Positions 1-7,079 are shown, counted from the stretch's first letter. The stretch: DNA of 17,702 nucleotides from Bacteroides sp. CAG:709 (GCA_000434935.1 FR882162.1:1-17702); one strand, 5' to 3'. The notes: generated by a model not told the origin, from the letters alone. Made by a program: numbers and translations.

Positions 1-1
1 T

Positions 2-1990
2 GCCATGGCTGCTGCCAATATGGGTGTAAAGGTTCTTTTGATTACTTCCGACTTTACCGGATTAGCCAAAATGTCTTGCAATCCTTCTATCGGTGGTATT
101 GCTAAAGGACAGATAGTCAGGGAAATAGATGCGTTGGGCGGTTACACTGGTATTGTTACTGATGCCTCTACTTTACAGTTCAGGATGCTGAACAGGTCCA
201 AAGGTCCGGCCATGTGGAGTCCCCGTGCCCAATGTGATAAAATCAAATTTTCCCTATACTGGCGCCAAATCCTCGAAAGTAATTGTAACTTAACACTTTA
301 CATCGATGAAGCGACTTCTTTTCTCTTTGAGAATCGAAAAATTTCAGGCGTTTGTACATCTACCGGTGCAATTTTTAAATCTCAGGCGGTTGTTTTGACT
401 GCCGGGACCTTCCTCAATGGAAAAATTTTCATTGGCAAGACTGAATTTCCAGGAGGACGAATCGGTGAGTCTCCCTCTCTTGGTTTGACGGAACAACTTG
501 CCTCTATAGGAATTTCCACTTCAAGGATGAAAACGGGCACGCCGCCGAGAATTGACATAAGATCCATTAATCTGAACGAAGCCGTCATTCAGTATGGTGA
601 TGCTGCTCCGGACAAGTTTTCCTATCTGCCATATTTGTCGGCAATCCAAAATGGCAATCCGCAGATGCCTTGTTATATTTACCATACCAATACGAAGGTT
701 CATGACATTCTTCGTTCAGGGTTCGATGAGTCTCCTTTGTTTACTGGACTTATTCATGGCAAGGGACCAAGGTATTGTCCAAGCATTGAGGACAAGTTGA
801 GAACTTTTGCCGATAAGGATTCGCATCAATTGTTTTTGGAACCTGAAGGCAGATCTACTTCTGAATATTATCTTCAAGGTTTTTCATCCTCTCTTCCGCT
901 ACATGTTCAGCTTGATGCCTTGCATGCAATCAAAGGATTCGAAGGCGCAGAAATTTTCAGACCTGCATACGCAGTCGAGTATGACTACTTCGATCCTGTT
1001 CAGTTGAAATCAACCCTCGAACTTAAATCTGTTCCGGGACTTTTCTTCGCTGGGCAGATCAATGGAACTACCGGTTATGAAGAAGCTGCCGCCCAAGGTC
1101 TTATGGCAGGTATCAATGCTGCCCTTCTTGTCCAGGATAAAGAGCCTTTTGTTTTGGGTAGGGAAGAGGCTTACATTGGAGTTCTCATAGATGATTTGAT
1201 TACGAAAGGTGTGGATGAACCTTATCGTATGTTCACCTCTCGTGCAGAGTATAGGATTCTTCTTCGTCAGGACAATGCCGATTTCAGGTTGACATCCCGT
1301 TCTCATGCTATCGGCCTCGCCGATGAATTCCGATATTCTTATACCCAGAAGAAGTATGACCGTGTCAATGAATTTGTCAATTTTTCTGATACTGTCAATA
1401 TTACTCCGACTTACGCTAATGAGTATCTAGTTTCGATAGGGGAGGCTCAACTTAAAGAGTCCAAGAGAGTCGCTGATGTTGTTACCAGACCTGATGTTAA
1501 ACTTTCTGAAATTGTAAAGATTGTTCCACGTGGAACAAAACTGGTTAAGTCCCTGAAAGAAGATTATTCTATCATTCCTGACTATAATCCGTCTGACATC
1601 TGCGTTGATAATGATAAGATCAATGATTCTATTTTAAATGCAATGTCAATCCTCAAGTTTAACCAATCTTTGCAATTTTCGCCAGTTTATTTCAATGATT
1701 ATAGAAATATACTTTTCAATAGATATGTAGATTCTATTCTTGAATGTGCGGAAATTTTGGTGAAGTATAGGGGCTATATCGAAAGAGAAAAGCAGATTGC
1801 CGATAAGATTCACAGATTGGAAAATTTGACTATTCCTGAAGGATATGACTTCGATAAGGTTTCTGGTCTTTCTATTGAGTGCAGGCAGAAATTGCTGAAA
1901 TATGCTCCTCGTACCATTGGTCAGGCTTCCAGAATTTCCGGTATTTCTCCTTCTGATGTATCGGTATTGCTTATGTACTTTGGTAGGTAG
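2..1990 (+). CDS. mnmG: tRNA uridine-5-carboxymethylaminomethyl(34) synthesis enzyme MnmG (GidA), 5'-truncated by the window edge
   Basis: FAD-dependent subunit of the MnmE-MnmG complex, which installs the (carboxymethyl)aminomethyl group on wobble U34 of certain tRNAs in the cytoplasm. The reading frame is open to the window edge. The ATG at 5 is internal: the family's N-terminal FAD-binding GGGHAGxEA segment would precede it, so roughly 15-20 residues are missing. Visible family signatures, numbered from that ATG, are NPSIGGIAKGQIVREIDALGG (near residues 26-46), LTAGTFLNGKIFIG, the SMKTGTPPR-like RMKTGTPPR, GLFFAGQINGTTGYEEAAAQG, the RMFTSRAEYRILLRQDNAD block, and C-terminal KYAPRTIGQASRISGISPSDVSVLL. 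Between TRPDVKL and VKYRGYIERE there is about 70 aa where E. coli MnmG has about 20, so the protein is longer than the usual 620-630 aa. A parS-like palindrome is embedded at codons 506-511. Codons are more A/T-ending than in downstream genes. It is convergent with ruvA. Identity is very secure. Confidence 0.97.
   Translation, partial: AMAAANMGVKVLLITSDFTGLAKMSCNPSIGGIAKGQIVREIDALGGYTGIVTDASTLQFRMLNRSKGPAMWSPRAQCDKIKFSLYWRQILESNCNLTLYIDEATSFLFENRKISGVCTSTGAIFKSQAVVLTAGTFLNGKIFIGKTEFPGGRIGESPSLGLTEQLASIGISTSRMKTGTPPRIDIRSINLNEAVIQYGDAAPDKFSYLPYLSAIQNGNPQMPCYIYHTNTKVHDILRSGFDESPLFTGLIHGKGPRYCPSIEDKLRTFADKDSHQLFLEPEGRSTSEYYLQGFSSSLPLHVQLDALHAIKGFEGAEIFRPAYAVEYDYFDPVQLKSTLELKSVPGLFFAGQINGTTGYEEAAAQGLMAGINAALLVQDKEPFVLGREEAYIGVLIDDLITKGVDEPYRMFTSRAEYRILLRQDNADFRLTSRSHAIGLADEFRYSYTQKKYDRVNEFVNFSDTVNITPTYANEYLVSIGEAQLKESKRVADVVTRPDVKLSEIVKIVPRGTKLVKSLKEDYSIIPDYNPSDICVDNDKINDSILNAMSILKFNQSLQFSPVYFNDYRNILFNRYVDSILECAEILVKYRGYIEREKQIADKIHRLENLTIPEGYDFDKVSGLSIECRQKLLKYAPRTIGQASRISGISPSDVSVLLMYFGR
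1521..1538. promoter_or_regulatory. Candidate parS (ParB-binding centromere) site inside mnmG
   Basis: An 18-bp perfect palindrome, TTGTTCCACGTGGAACAA. Its 16-bp core at 1522-1537 matches the widely conserved chromosomal parS consensus TGTTNCACGTGNAACA at every position. The core lies in coding sequence (Ile-Val-Pro-Arg-Gly-Thr), as parS sites often do in other bacteria. The match to the consensus is seen directly; ParB binding is inferred, and no parA or parB gene lies in the window. A second, one-mismatch copy is about 500 bp downstream. Confidence 0.75.
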
Positions 1991-2015
1991 AATTTTTTAA
2001 TCATTCTATAAAGCG

Positions 2016-2047
2016 AATCCGGATGTTCCATGTGGAACACCCGGATT
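2016..2047. terminator. Convergent mnmG/ruvA hairpin terminator containing a second parS-like core
   Basis: An inverted repeat centred between 2031 and 2032. AATCCGG (2016-2022) pairs with CCGGATT (2041-2047), there is one A/C mismatch, then TGTTCC (2024-2029) pairs with GGAACA (2034-2039) around an ATGT loop. It sits between two convergent stop codons and could terminate both transcripts, although neither side has a long U-tract right after the stem. The inner 16 bp, TGTTCCATGTGGAACA, differs from the parS-like site in mnmG only at one central base (CATGTG for CACGTG). Confidence 0.65.
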
Positions 2048-2073
2048 TATTACTAAATAAACGTAGAGGAATA

Positions 2074-2661
2074 TTAAAGTCTTTTTAGTGCCTCTCTGAT
2101 GATGGTTTCGATGCTGGCGTCAGGATTGGATTTTAATATTTCAGGTATAATCTTATTGATATTAGCCTTCGTGAATCCGAGATTCATGAGCGCAACCGTG
2201 GCTTCATCGATATGCTGATTGGATGGGGAAGCGGCAGGTAAAGATGTATCAGAACCGGCGCCCTTTATGATTTTGTCTTTCAAATCCAGGATAAGGCGCT
2301 GAGCTGTCTTCAAGCCTATACCCTTTACGCTTTTTATCTTATGTACATCTTCTCCTATGATGGCATTTCTGATATCATCATCTGTCAATGAAGAAAGCAT
2401 CATGCGGGCAGATGCCACACCTACGCCTGAAACGCTGATGAAAAGTTTGAAAAGTTCTCTCTCGTTCTTGGTCGCGAAACCATAGAACTGTTCATCATCT
2501 TCCCTGATATAGTGGTAGACATAAATCTTAGCCTCTTTGCAATCTTTAAGCACATCGTATGTCTGTAAAGAAATCATGATGCTATACCCGATACCGCAAC
2601 ACTCCAGAATGACTTCAGTAGGGGATATTTCGGCAATGCAGCCCTTAATATAATCGTACAT
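2074..2661 (-). CDS. ruvA: Holliday junction DNA helicase subunit RuvA
   Basis: RuvA tetramers bind four-way DNA junctions and load the RuvB motor for branch migration in recombinational repair. The 195-aa product has the normal family length. It starts MYDYIKG, then an N-terminal OB-fold (about residues 1-62, including YVYHYIREDDEQFYGFAT). Tandem helix-hairpin-helix motifs follow: FISVSGVGVASARMML and IKSVKGIGLKTAQRLILDLKDKI, near 70-130. A linker leads to the RuvB-contacting C-terminal domain (EATVALMNLGFTKANINKII to the end). The ATG at 2661 is supported by a -7 box about 25 bases upstream. It is divergent from sufS and convergent with mnmG. The ruvB and ruvC genes are not adjacent. Confidence 0.96.
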   Translation of the reverse strand: MYDYIKGCIAEISPTEVILECCGIGYSIMISLQTYDVLKDCKEAKIYVYHYIREDDEQFYGFATKNERELFKLFISVSGVGVASARMMLSSLTDDDIRNAIIGEDVHKIKSVKGIGLKTAQRLILDLKDKIIKGAGSDTSLPAASPSNQHIDEATVALMNLGFTKANINKIIPEILKSNPDASIETIIREALKRL

Positions 2662-2685
2662 AACAATACTTTTAATGAATTATTG

Positions 2686-2693
2686 CAAAAATA
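2686..2693 (-). promoter_or_regulatory. -7 promoter box for ruvA
   Basis: The minus strand reads TATTTTTG, an exact match to the Bacteroidota -7 element TAnnTTTG, 24 nt upstream of the ruvA ATG. A possible TTG -33 element (complement of 2718-2720) lies 24 bp away, longer than the usual 19-21 bp, so the -33 assignment is weak. Confidence 0.55.
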
Positions 2694-2727
2694 AGCTATT
2701 TGAATTTCATTTGAAATCAAAATAGGG

Positions 2728-2735
2728 TAAATTTG
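2728..2735 (+). promoter_or_regulatory. -7 promoter box for the sufS operon
   Basis: TAAATTTG matches TAnnTTTG exactly and ends 24 nt before the sufS ATG at 2760. The upstream ATG at 2733 lies inside this element, which argues against using it as the start. TTTG at 2710-2713 is only 14 bp upstream, so no well-spaced -33 box is evident. Confidence 0.6.
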
Positions 2736-2759
2736 CAGTTTGTATATAAGGAATATAAT

Positions 2760-3986
2760 ATGGCTTCAGTAAAAGAAATAAGAGAATTGTTCCCGATTCT
2801 GTCCACTAAACTTTATGGTAAGGATCTGGTTTATTTCGACAATGCAGCTACGGCCCAGAGACCGCAGCAAGTCATAGATATTTGCAGAAGTCTGGCTTCA
2901 GAAACCAATGCCAATATTCATCGTGGCATTCATAAATTGGCTGAAGATGCGACCGAAGCATTCGAAACCACCAGGGATATAGTGAAGAATTATATCAATG
3001 CGGAGAGCAGGGAAGAAATCATATTTACTTCGGGAACCACTGCTTCCATCAATCTGGTCGCTTTCAGTTTCGGCGAAGCATTCGTGCATGATGGAGACGA
3101 AATCATTGTCTCGGAAGCGGAGCATCACTCGGATATCGTTCCTTGGCAGATGTTGTGCCAGCGGAAGAAAGCCGTTTTGAAGGTCCTTAAAGTGGACGAT
3201 TCCGGGCATCTGGAAGTTGACTCTCTTGAAGAACTTATTTCAGAACGGACGAAACTTGTCGCTGTAACGCAGATTTCCAATGTTCTCGGATTGATAAATC
3301 CAATCGGGAAAATCATCAATATCGCTCATTCGAAAGAGATTCCAGTTTTGATAGATGGAGCGCAGGGCGTCGTACATCGCGGCATCGATGTGCAGAAGAC
3401 AGACTGTGATTTCTATGCATTTTCCGGACATAAAATATATGGTGCCACTGGAACGGGTGTCCTTTACGGAAAGAAAAAATGGCTGGATCAGATGCCTCCG
3501 TATATGGGCGGAGGAGAAATGATTGCCACCGTGAAATTCTCCGGAACGACGTATTCTCCGCTGCCTGAGAAATTCGAAGCAGGTACGCAGAATTTCAATG
3601 CTGTCCCTTCATTGAAAGCAGCATTTGAAGTGGCGAAACTAATGGAAGACGCGGAAATCGTAAGATATGGCGAAAGTGTAAAGGAATATATCTACGATGC
3701 GTTGACAAGTGACGGCAGAATCCGTCTTTACGGAATGCCGAAAACATTGTCGGAAAAGATTCCGCTCTTCTCCATTTCCGTTGAAGGTGCTCACCATGGG
3801 GATTTGGCGATGATTCTGGACAAGATGGGAATCGCCGTCCGTTCGGGACAAATGTGTGCTGAACCGCTGATGGACAGATTCGGCGTCACCGGAATGTTGA
3901 GATTGTCACTTGCTCCTTACAATACCATGGAAGAAGCTGAGTATTTCATCAAGTCGCTGGACAAGGCGATAAAGATGCTTGGTTAG
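2760..3986 (+). CDS. sufS: SufS-type cysteine desulfurase
   Basis: PLP-dependent group II cysteine desulfurase, which takes sulfur from cysteine as a persulfide and passes it to SufE for Fe-S cluster assembly. The 408-aa length is typical. The PLP-binding lysine is K225 in SGHKIYG, and the persulfide-forming cysteine is C366 in RSGQMCAEP; E. coli SufS has K226 and C364. Other signatures are VYFDNAATAQRP near the N-terminus, AEHHSDIVPWQ, LIDGAQGVVH and FEAGTQN. I place the start at 2760 (MASVKEIRELFP), with AAGGA at 2748-2752, not at the in-frame ATG at 2733, which overlaps the promoter box and adds an atypical nine residues. It is the first gene of an operon with sufE, a sufT-like gene and folK. 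The scaffold genes sufB, sufC and sufD are not adjacent. Confidence 0.96.
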   Translation: MASVKEIRELFPILSTKLYGKDLVYFDNAATAQRPQQVIDICRSLASETNANIHRGIHKLAEDATEAFETTRDIVKNYINAESREEIIFTSGTTASINLVAFSFGEAFVHDGDEIIVSEAEHHSDIVPWQMLCQRKKAVLKVLKVDDSGHLEVDSLEELISERTKLVAVTQISNVLGLINPIGKIINIAHSKEIPVLIDGAQGVVHRGIDVQKTDCDFYAFSGHKIYGATGTGVLYGKKKWLDQMPPYMGGGEMIATVKFSGTTYSPLPEKFEAGTQNFNAVPSLKAAFEVAKLMEDAEIVRYGESVKEYIYDALTSDGRIRLYGMPKTLSEKIPLFSISVEGAHHGDLAMILDKMGIAVRSGQMCAEPLMDRFGVTGMLRLSLAPYNTMEEAEYFIKSLDKAIKMLG

Positions 3987-4003
3987 AAAAAGTGTTTAGT
4001 TTT

Positions 4004-4423
4004 ATGGAAAAGACGTTAAAAGAAGCCGAAGAGGATGTAATCGATTCATTCTCAATGTATGACGAATGGCTGGACAAGTATGAATACCTGATCGACCTGG
4101 GCAAGAATCTGGAAGCGTATCCGGAATCTTCCAAGACTGATGATAAACTTATAAAAGGATGTCAATCAAGGGTTTGGCTGGATTATACCATTAAAGATGG
4201 AAAGCTGTATTTCATAGCTGACAGCGATGCCATCATTACCAAGGGCATAATATCATTGCTTATCAGCGTTTATTCGGGAAGAACTCCTGCGGAGATTGCT
4301 TCTTCTGATTTCAGTTTCATTGAGAAAATAGGCCTGAAAGAGAACCTTTCACCGACCAGGGCCAATGGTCTGGCATCCATGATTGCAAGAATCAAGACGG
4401 TAGCGGCAGAAAATATCAAATAG
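4004..4423 (+). CDS. sufE: SufE sulfur-acceptor protein
   Basis: Cysteine desulfuration protein that accepts persulfide sulfur from SufS and delivers it to the SufBCD scaffold. From the ATG at 4004 it is 139 aa, the normal size. The acceptor cysteine is C53 in KGCQSRVWL, equivalent to C51 in the E. coli GCQSQVW motif. Also diagnostic are YEYLIDLGKNL near the N-terminus and ITKGIISLLISVYSGRTP after the active site, with LSPTRANGL near the end. A GTG at 3992 would add only MFSF; the ATG is preferred because the family begins close to this point. It lies 17 bp downstream of sufS and 3 bp upstream of the next gene, so the genes are surely cotranscribed. Confidence 0.94.
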   Translation: MEKTLKEAEEDVIDSFSMYDEWLDKYEYLIDLGKNLEAYPESSKTDDKLIKGCQSRVWLDYTIKDGKLYFIADSDAIITKGIISLLISVYSGRTPAEIASSDFSFIEKIGLKENLSPTRANGLASMIARIKTVAAENIK

Positions 4424-4426
4424 ACT

Positions 4427-4795
4427 ATGGCAGAAAAGAAAAATATTGATTCAGAAGTACTTACGGCGGAGGATGCGAAAGCATTGGCACCGCTGTATTC
4501 TGATGTCATCAAGGCATTGAAACAAGTGTATGACCCGGAGATTCCGGTAAATATTTATGACCTCGGATTGATATATGAAATTGTCATCAACAAGGAGCAT
4601 GATGTATATCTGAAGATGACGTTCACCGCTCCGAACTGCCCTATGGCTGACGAGGTCATGAACGAGGCGAAAGTGTCCGTGGAAGATGTTCCCGGCATCA
4701 AGTCCTGCAACATTGAACTGGTATTTGAACCTGCGTGGGACAAGAGCATGCTTTCGGAAGAAGCTCGCATTGAACTCGGATTGGACGGAGACTAG
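4427..4795 (+). CDS. SufT-like DUF59/MIP18-family iron-sulfur assembly protein
   Basis: A 122-aa member of the DUF59 (MIP18/SufT/PaaD) family, which helps in Fe-S cluster maturation or transfer to client proteins. The hallmark DPEIPVNIYDLGLIY starts at D36, and TAPNCPMA carries the single conserved cysteine, C71. The fold should be one small alpha/beta domain with a short charged N-terminal extension (about residues 1-20). It follows sufE after 3 bp and precedes folK by 4 bp. Operon context supports a role with SufS/SufE rather than in phenylacetate oxidation, for which no paa genes are visible. Whether it should be called sufT cannot be decided without a phylogeny. Confidence 0.9.
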   Translation: MAEKKNIDSEVLTAEDAKALAPLYSDVIKALKQVYDPEIPVNIYDLGLIYEIVINKEHDVYLKMTFTAPNCPMADEVMNEAKVSVEDVPGIKSCNIELVFEPAWDKSMLSEEARIELGLDGD

Positions 4796-4799
4796 AATC

Positions 4800-5276
4800 A
4801 TGTCGGGGGCAGTCGATGTATATCTGGGACTTGGCAGTAACCAAGGAAATCGGCGGGAAAACATTGATTCAGCATTGTCAATGCTGAATTCCAATGAGAA
4901 AATCCACGTCGATAAAGTGTCGGATATCATTGAAACTGAACCTTGGGGCTTCGCTGCGGAGCAGAATTTCCTGAATTGCGTAGCGCGGGTGCAGGTCGAG
5001 AAAACATTGACCCCGGAGGAAATGCTGGACGTGTGCAAAGACATTGAAAGAAATCTCGGGCGGGAGGAAAACATTGAATTCGGGCCTGACGGGAAGCGGG
5101 TTTATCACTCGCGGCCGATAGACATCGACATACTTTTGTTCGGGAACGAGCGGGTCCACAGCGGGCGTCTGGATATTCCGCATTCTCTGATGGGAGAGCG
5201 TGATTTCGTGATGATTCCGCTGAGGCAGGTGGAAACAGATGAGCTGCGCGTGGCATTTCCGGAATTGGCCCTTTGA
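4800..5276 (+). CDS. folK: 2-amino-4-hydroxy-6-hydroxymethyldihydropteridine pyrophosphokinase (HPPK)
   Basis: HPPK transfers pyrophosphate from ATP to 6-hydroxymethyl-7,8-dihydropterin in folate synthesis. The 158-aa product from the ATG at 4800 is family-sized. Motifs in order are YLGLGSNQGNR at the N-terminus, ETEPWGF...FLNCVARV, RPIDIDILLFGN with Mg-binding D108 and D110 (E. coli D95 and D97), and IPHSLMGERDFVMIPL. The frame extends upstream to 4686 inside the preceding gene, but HPPK starts right at MSGAVDVYLGLGSN, so 4800 is the start. It is the last gene of the suf operon, 4 bp behind the sufT-like gene. No folP or folB is adjacent. Its 3' end overlaps the TTTG -33 element of the glycyl-tRNA synthetase promoter. 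Confidence 0.95.
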   Translation: MSGAVDVYLGLGSNQGNRRENIDSALSMLNSNEKIHVDKVSDIIETEPWGFAAEQNFLNCVARVQVEKTLTPEEMLDVCKDIERNLGREENIEFGPDGKRVYHSRPIDIDILLFGNERVHSGRLDIPHSLMGERDFVMIPLRQVETDELRVAFPELAL

Positions 5277-5302
5277 AAACAGACTTCGAATTATTACATT
5301 TG
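5272..5302 (+). promoter_or_regulatory. Bacteroidota-type promoter for glycyl-tRNA synthetase
   Basis: TTTG at 5272-5275 and TACATTTG at 5295-5302 are separated by 19 bp, matching the Bacteroidota -33/-7 arrangement. The -33 element overlaps the folK stop codon (5274-5276). The expected transcription start gives a leader of about 30 nt before the ATG at 5340. This is the best-formed promoter in the window. Confidence 0.7.
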
Positions 5303-5339
5303 CAGATTGCTGAATTTTAAGAATTTAATATAACTGTTT

Positions 5340-6884
5340 ATGACACAGGATGAACTTTTCAAGGTCCTGGTTGCGCATTGCAAGGAATACGGATTCATTT
5401 TTCCTTCAAGCGAAATCTATGATGGACTTGCAGCCGTTTATGATTACGGCCAGATGGGTGTTGAATTGAAGAACAACATCAAGAGATATTGGTGGGAGTC
5501 TATGACCCGTCTCCATGAGAATGTAGTGGGTATCGATTCTTGCATTTTCATGCACCCTAAGACATGGGTGGCTTCAGGACATGTGGCTGCTTTCAATGAC
5601 CCTCTTATAGATAATAAGGATTCCAAGAAGAGATATCGTGCCGATAATCTTATCGAGGATTATCTCGGAAAAATCGAGGAGAAAATCGAGAAAGAGGTGG
5701 CTAAGGGACGCAAGAAATTCGGTGACAGCTTCGATGAGGCAAAATTCCGTGAGACGAACCCTAACATCCTCCGTGAGAAGGCCAAGTATGAGGCTGTTCA
5801 CAACAGGTATGTGGCTGCTGAACAAGCAAATGACCTTAAAGAATACAAGCAGATTATTCTGGATTGCGGTATCGTAGACCCTATTTCAGGAACTGCCAAC
5901 TGGACTGATGTGCGTCAGTTCAACCTTATGTTCAGTACCCAGATAAGCAATACTGGTGACGCTGATGACAAGATTTATCTCCGTCCGGAGACCGCCCAGG
6001 GTATTTTCGTGGAGTATCTCAATGTCCAGAAAACCGGCCGTATGAAGATTCCTTTCGGTATCGCGCAGATCGGAAAGGCTTTCAGAAATGAGATTGTAGC
6101 CCGTCAGTTCATCTTCCGTATGAGGGAGTTCGAGCAGATGGAGATGGAGTTCTTCTGCAGGCCTGGAACTGAGATGGAGTTCTTCAAATACTGGAAGGAA
6201 ACCCGTATGAAATGGCATGTGAACCTCGGAATGGGCGCAGAGAACTATCGTTTCCATGATCACGAGAAACTTGCTCATTATGCCAATGCAGCCACCGATA
6301 TCGAGTTCAATTTCCCGTTCGGTTTCAAGGAGTTGGAGGGAATCCACTCAAGAACTGATTTCGACCTCGGAAATCATGCCAAGCTTTCAGGCAAGAAAAT
6401 CCAGTATTTCGACCCTGAGACAGGCGAGAGCTATGTACCATATTGCGTAGAGACATCCATCGGAGTGGACCGTATGTTCCTCGCTGTGCTTTCACACTCA
6501 TATAAGGTAGAGGAACTCGAAAACGGGGAATCCCGCGTGGTTCTCAGCATTCCTGCACCGCTGGCTCCTGTAAAGGTGGCCATTCTTCCTCTTCTGAAGA
6601 AAGACGGTCTTCCGGAACTCGCACAGGAGGTCGTAAACGAAATCAGATACGATTTCAACTATCAGTATGACGAAAAAGACAGTATCGGTAAGAGATATCG
6701 TCGTCAGGACGCCATCGGAACGCCGTTCTGCGTGACCGTAGACCATGATTCACTGAAAGACCATTGTGTTACCGTCCGCGACCGTGATACCATGGAACAG
6801 GTCCGCGTGCCTATTTCAGAACTTCGTGCAATGATCGACAAGAAGGTCAACATGTCCAATCTCCTCAGAGGTATCGAGGGATAA
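5340..6884 (+). CDS. glyQS: Glycine--tRNA ligase, homodimeric class II type
   Basis: Charges tRNA-Gly with glycine in the cytoplasm. At 514 aa this is the single-chain alpha2 type found in archaea, eukaryotes and some bacteria, not the alpha2beta2 GlyQ/GlyS enzyme. The N-terminus carries EYGFIFPSSEIYDGLAAVYDYGQMGVELKNN, the class II motif 1 region. A charged, probably helical insertion occupies about residues 95-175. RPETAQGIF begins at R215, motif 2 is IGKAFRNEIVARQFIFRMREFEQME, and motif 3 is SIGVDRMFLAVL with R378. The C-terminal anticodon-binding domain covers about 400-505 (PVKVAILPLLKK onward). It appears monocistronic: it has its own promoter overlapping folK and an intrinsic terminator 20 bp after the stop. 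The single-chain gene may also be written glyS. Confidence 0.96.
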   Translation: MTQDELFKVLVAHCKEYGFIFPSSEIYDGLAAVYDYGQMGVELKNNIKRYWWESMTRLHENVVGIDSCIFMHPKTWVASGHVAAFNDPLIDNKDSKKRYRADNLIEDYLGKIEEKIEKEVAKGRKKFGDSFDEAKFRETNPNILREKAKYEAVHNRYVAAEQANDLKEYKQIILDCGIVDPISGTANWTDVRQFNLMFSTQISNTGDADDKIYLRPETAQGIFVEYLNVQKTGRMKIPFGIAQIGKAFRNEIVARQFIFRMREFEQMEMEFFCRPGTEMEFFKYWKETRMKWHVNLGMGAENYRFHDHEKLAHYANAATDIEFNFPFGFKELEGIHSRTDFDLGNHAKLSGKKIQYFDPETGESYVPYCVETSIGVDRMFLAVLSHSYKVEELENGESRVVLSIPAPLAPVKVAILPLLKKDGLPELAQEVVNEIRYDFNYQYDEKDSIGKRYRRQDAIGTPFCVTVDHDSLKDHCVTVRDRDTMEQVRVPISELRAMIDKKVNMSNLLRGIEG

Positions 6885-6904
6885 GGTACTGACAATATAA
6901 TAAG

Positions 6905-6942
6905 GCAGCGTTTTCGGAAAGTCGCCGGAAATGCTGCTTTTT
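6905..6942 (+). terminator. Rho-independent terminator of the glycyl-tRNA synthetase gene
   Basis: GCAGCGTTTTC (6905-6915) pairs with GGAAATGCTGC (6927-6937) through an 11-bp stem with two G-U pairs. Further G-C pairs close the loop, and a TTTTT tract runs from 6938. It begins 20 bp after the stop codon at 6884. Stem plus U-tract make this a canonical intrinsic terminator. Confidence 0.85.
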
Positions 6943-7079
6943 CATGCTTACTAAAACAAAAAAATAGTCAATCATAATCGTTTTTCCGTCAATTTTTCCG
7001 ATTGATTGCCTGTGAAACCGAAAAGTGATAACTTTAAATCAGAAAAAAACGCTGTTATCATATCACATAACTGTACACA
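6943..7079 (+). promoter_or_regulatory. Promoter and repeat-rich regulatory region upstream of the GH2-epimerase gene
   Basis: A plausible promoter is TTG at 7006-7008, a 20-bp spacer, and TAACTTTA at 7029-7036, which has one mismatch to TAnnTTTG. The region also holds several short repeats: direct copies of TTTTTCCG at 6981-6988 and 6993-7000, an imperfect inverted repeat CAATCATAATCG (6969-6980) / CGATTGATTG (6999-7008), and TGATAAC (7026-7032) / GTTATCA (7054-7060) flanking the -7 box. These could be operator sites or a leader hairpin. No regulator gene is adjacent, so the factor is unknown. Confidence 0.4.

Noticed and set aside
2733..2759. Upstream ATG for sufS giving nine extra residues
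   Set aside because: It lies inside the TAAATTTG promoter box, and the family starts near MASVKEIRELFP, which has an AAGGA upstream.
4686..4799. 38-residue upstream extension of the folK frame
   Set aside because: It lies wholly within the sufT-like gene in another frame, and HPPK homology starts at the ATG at 4800.
6885..7079. Possible small RNA or riboswitch between the glycyl-tRNA synthetase and GH2 genes
   Set aside because: The strong hairpin is explained as the upstream gene's terminator. The remaining repeats are short and do not form a known riboswitch fold.
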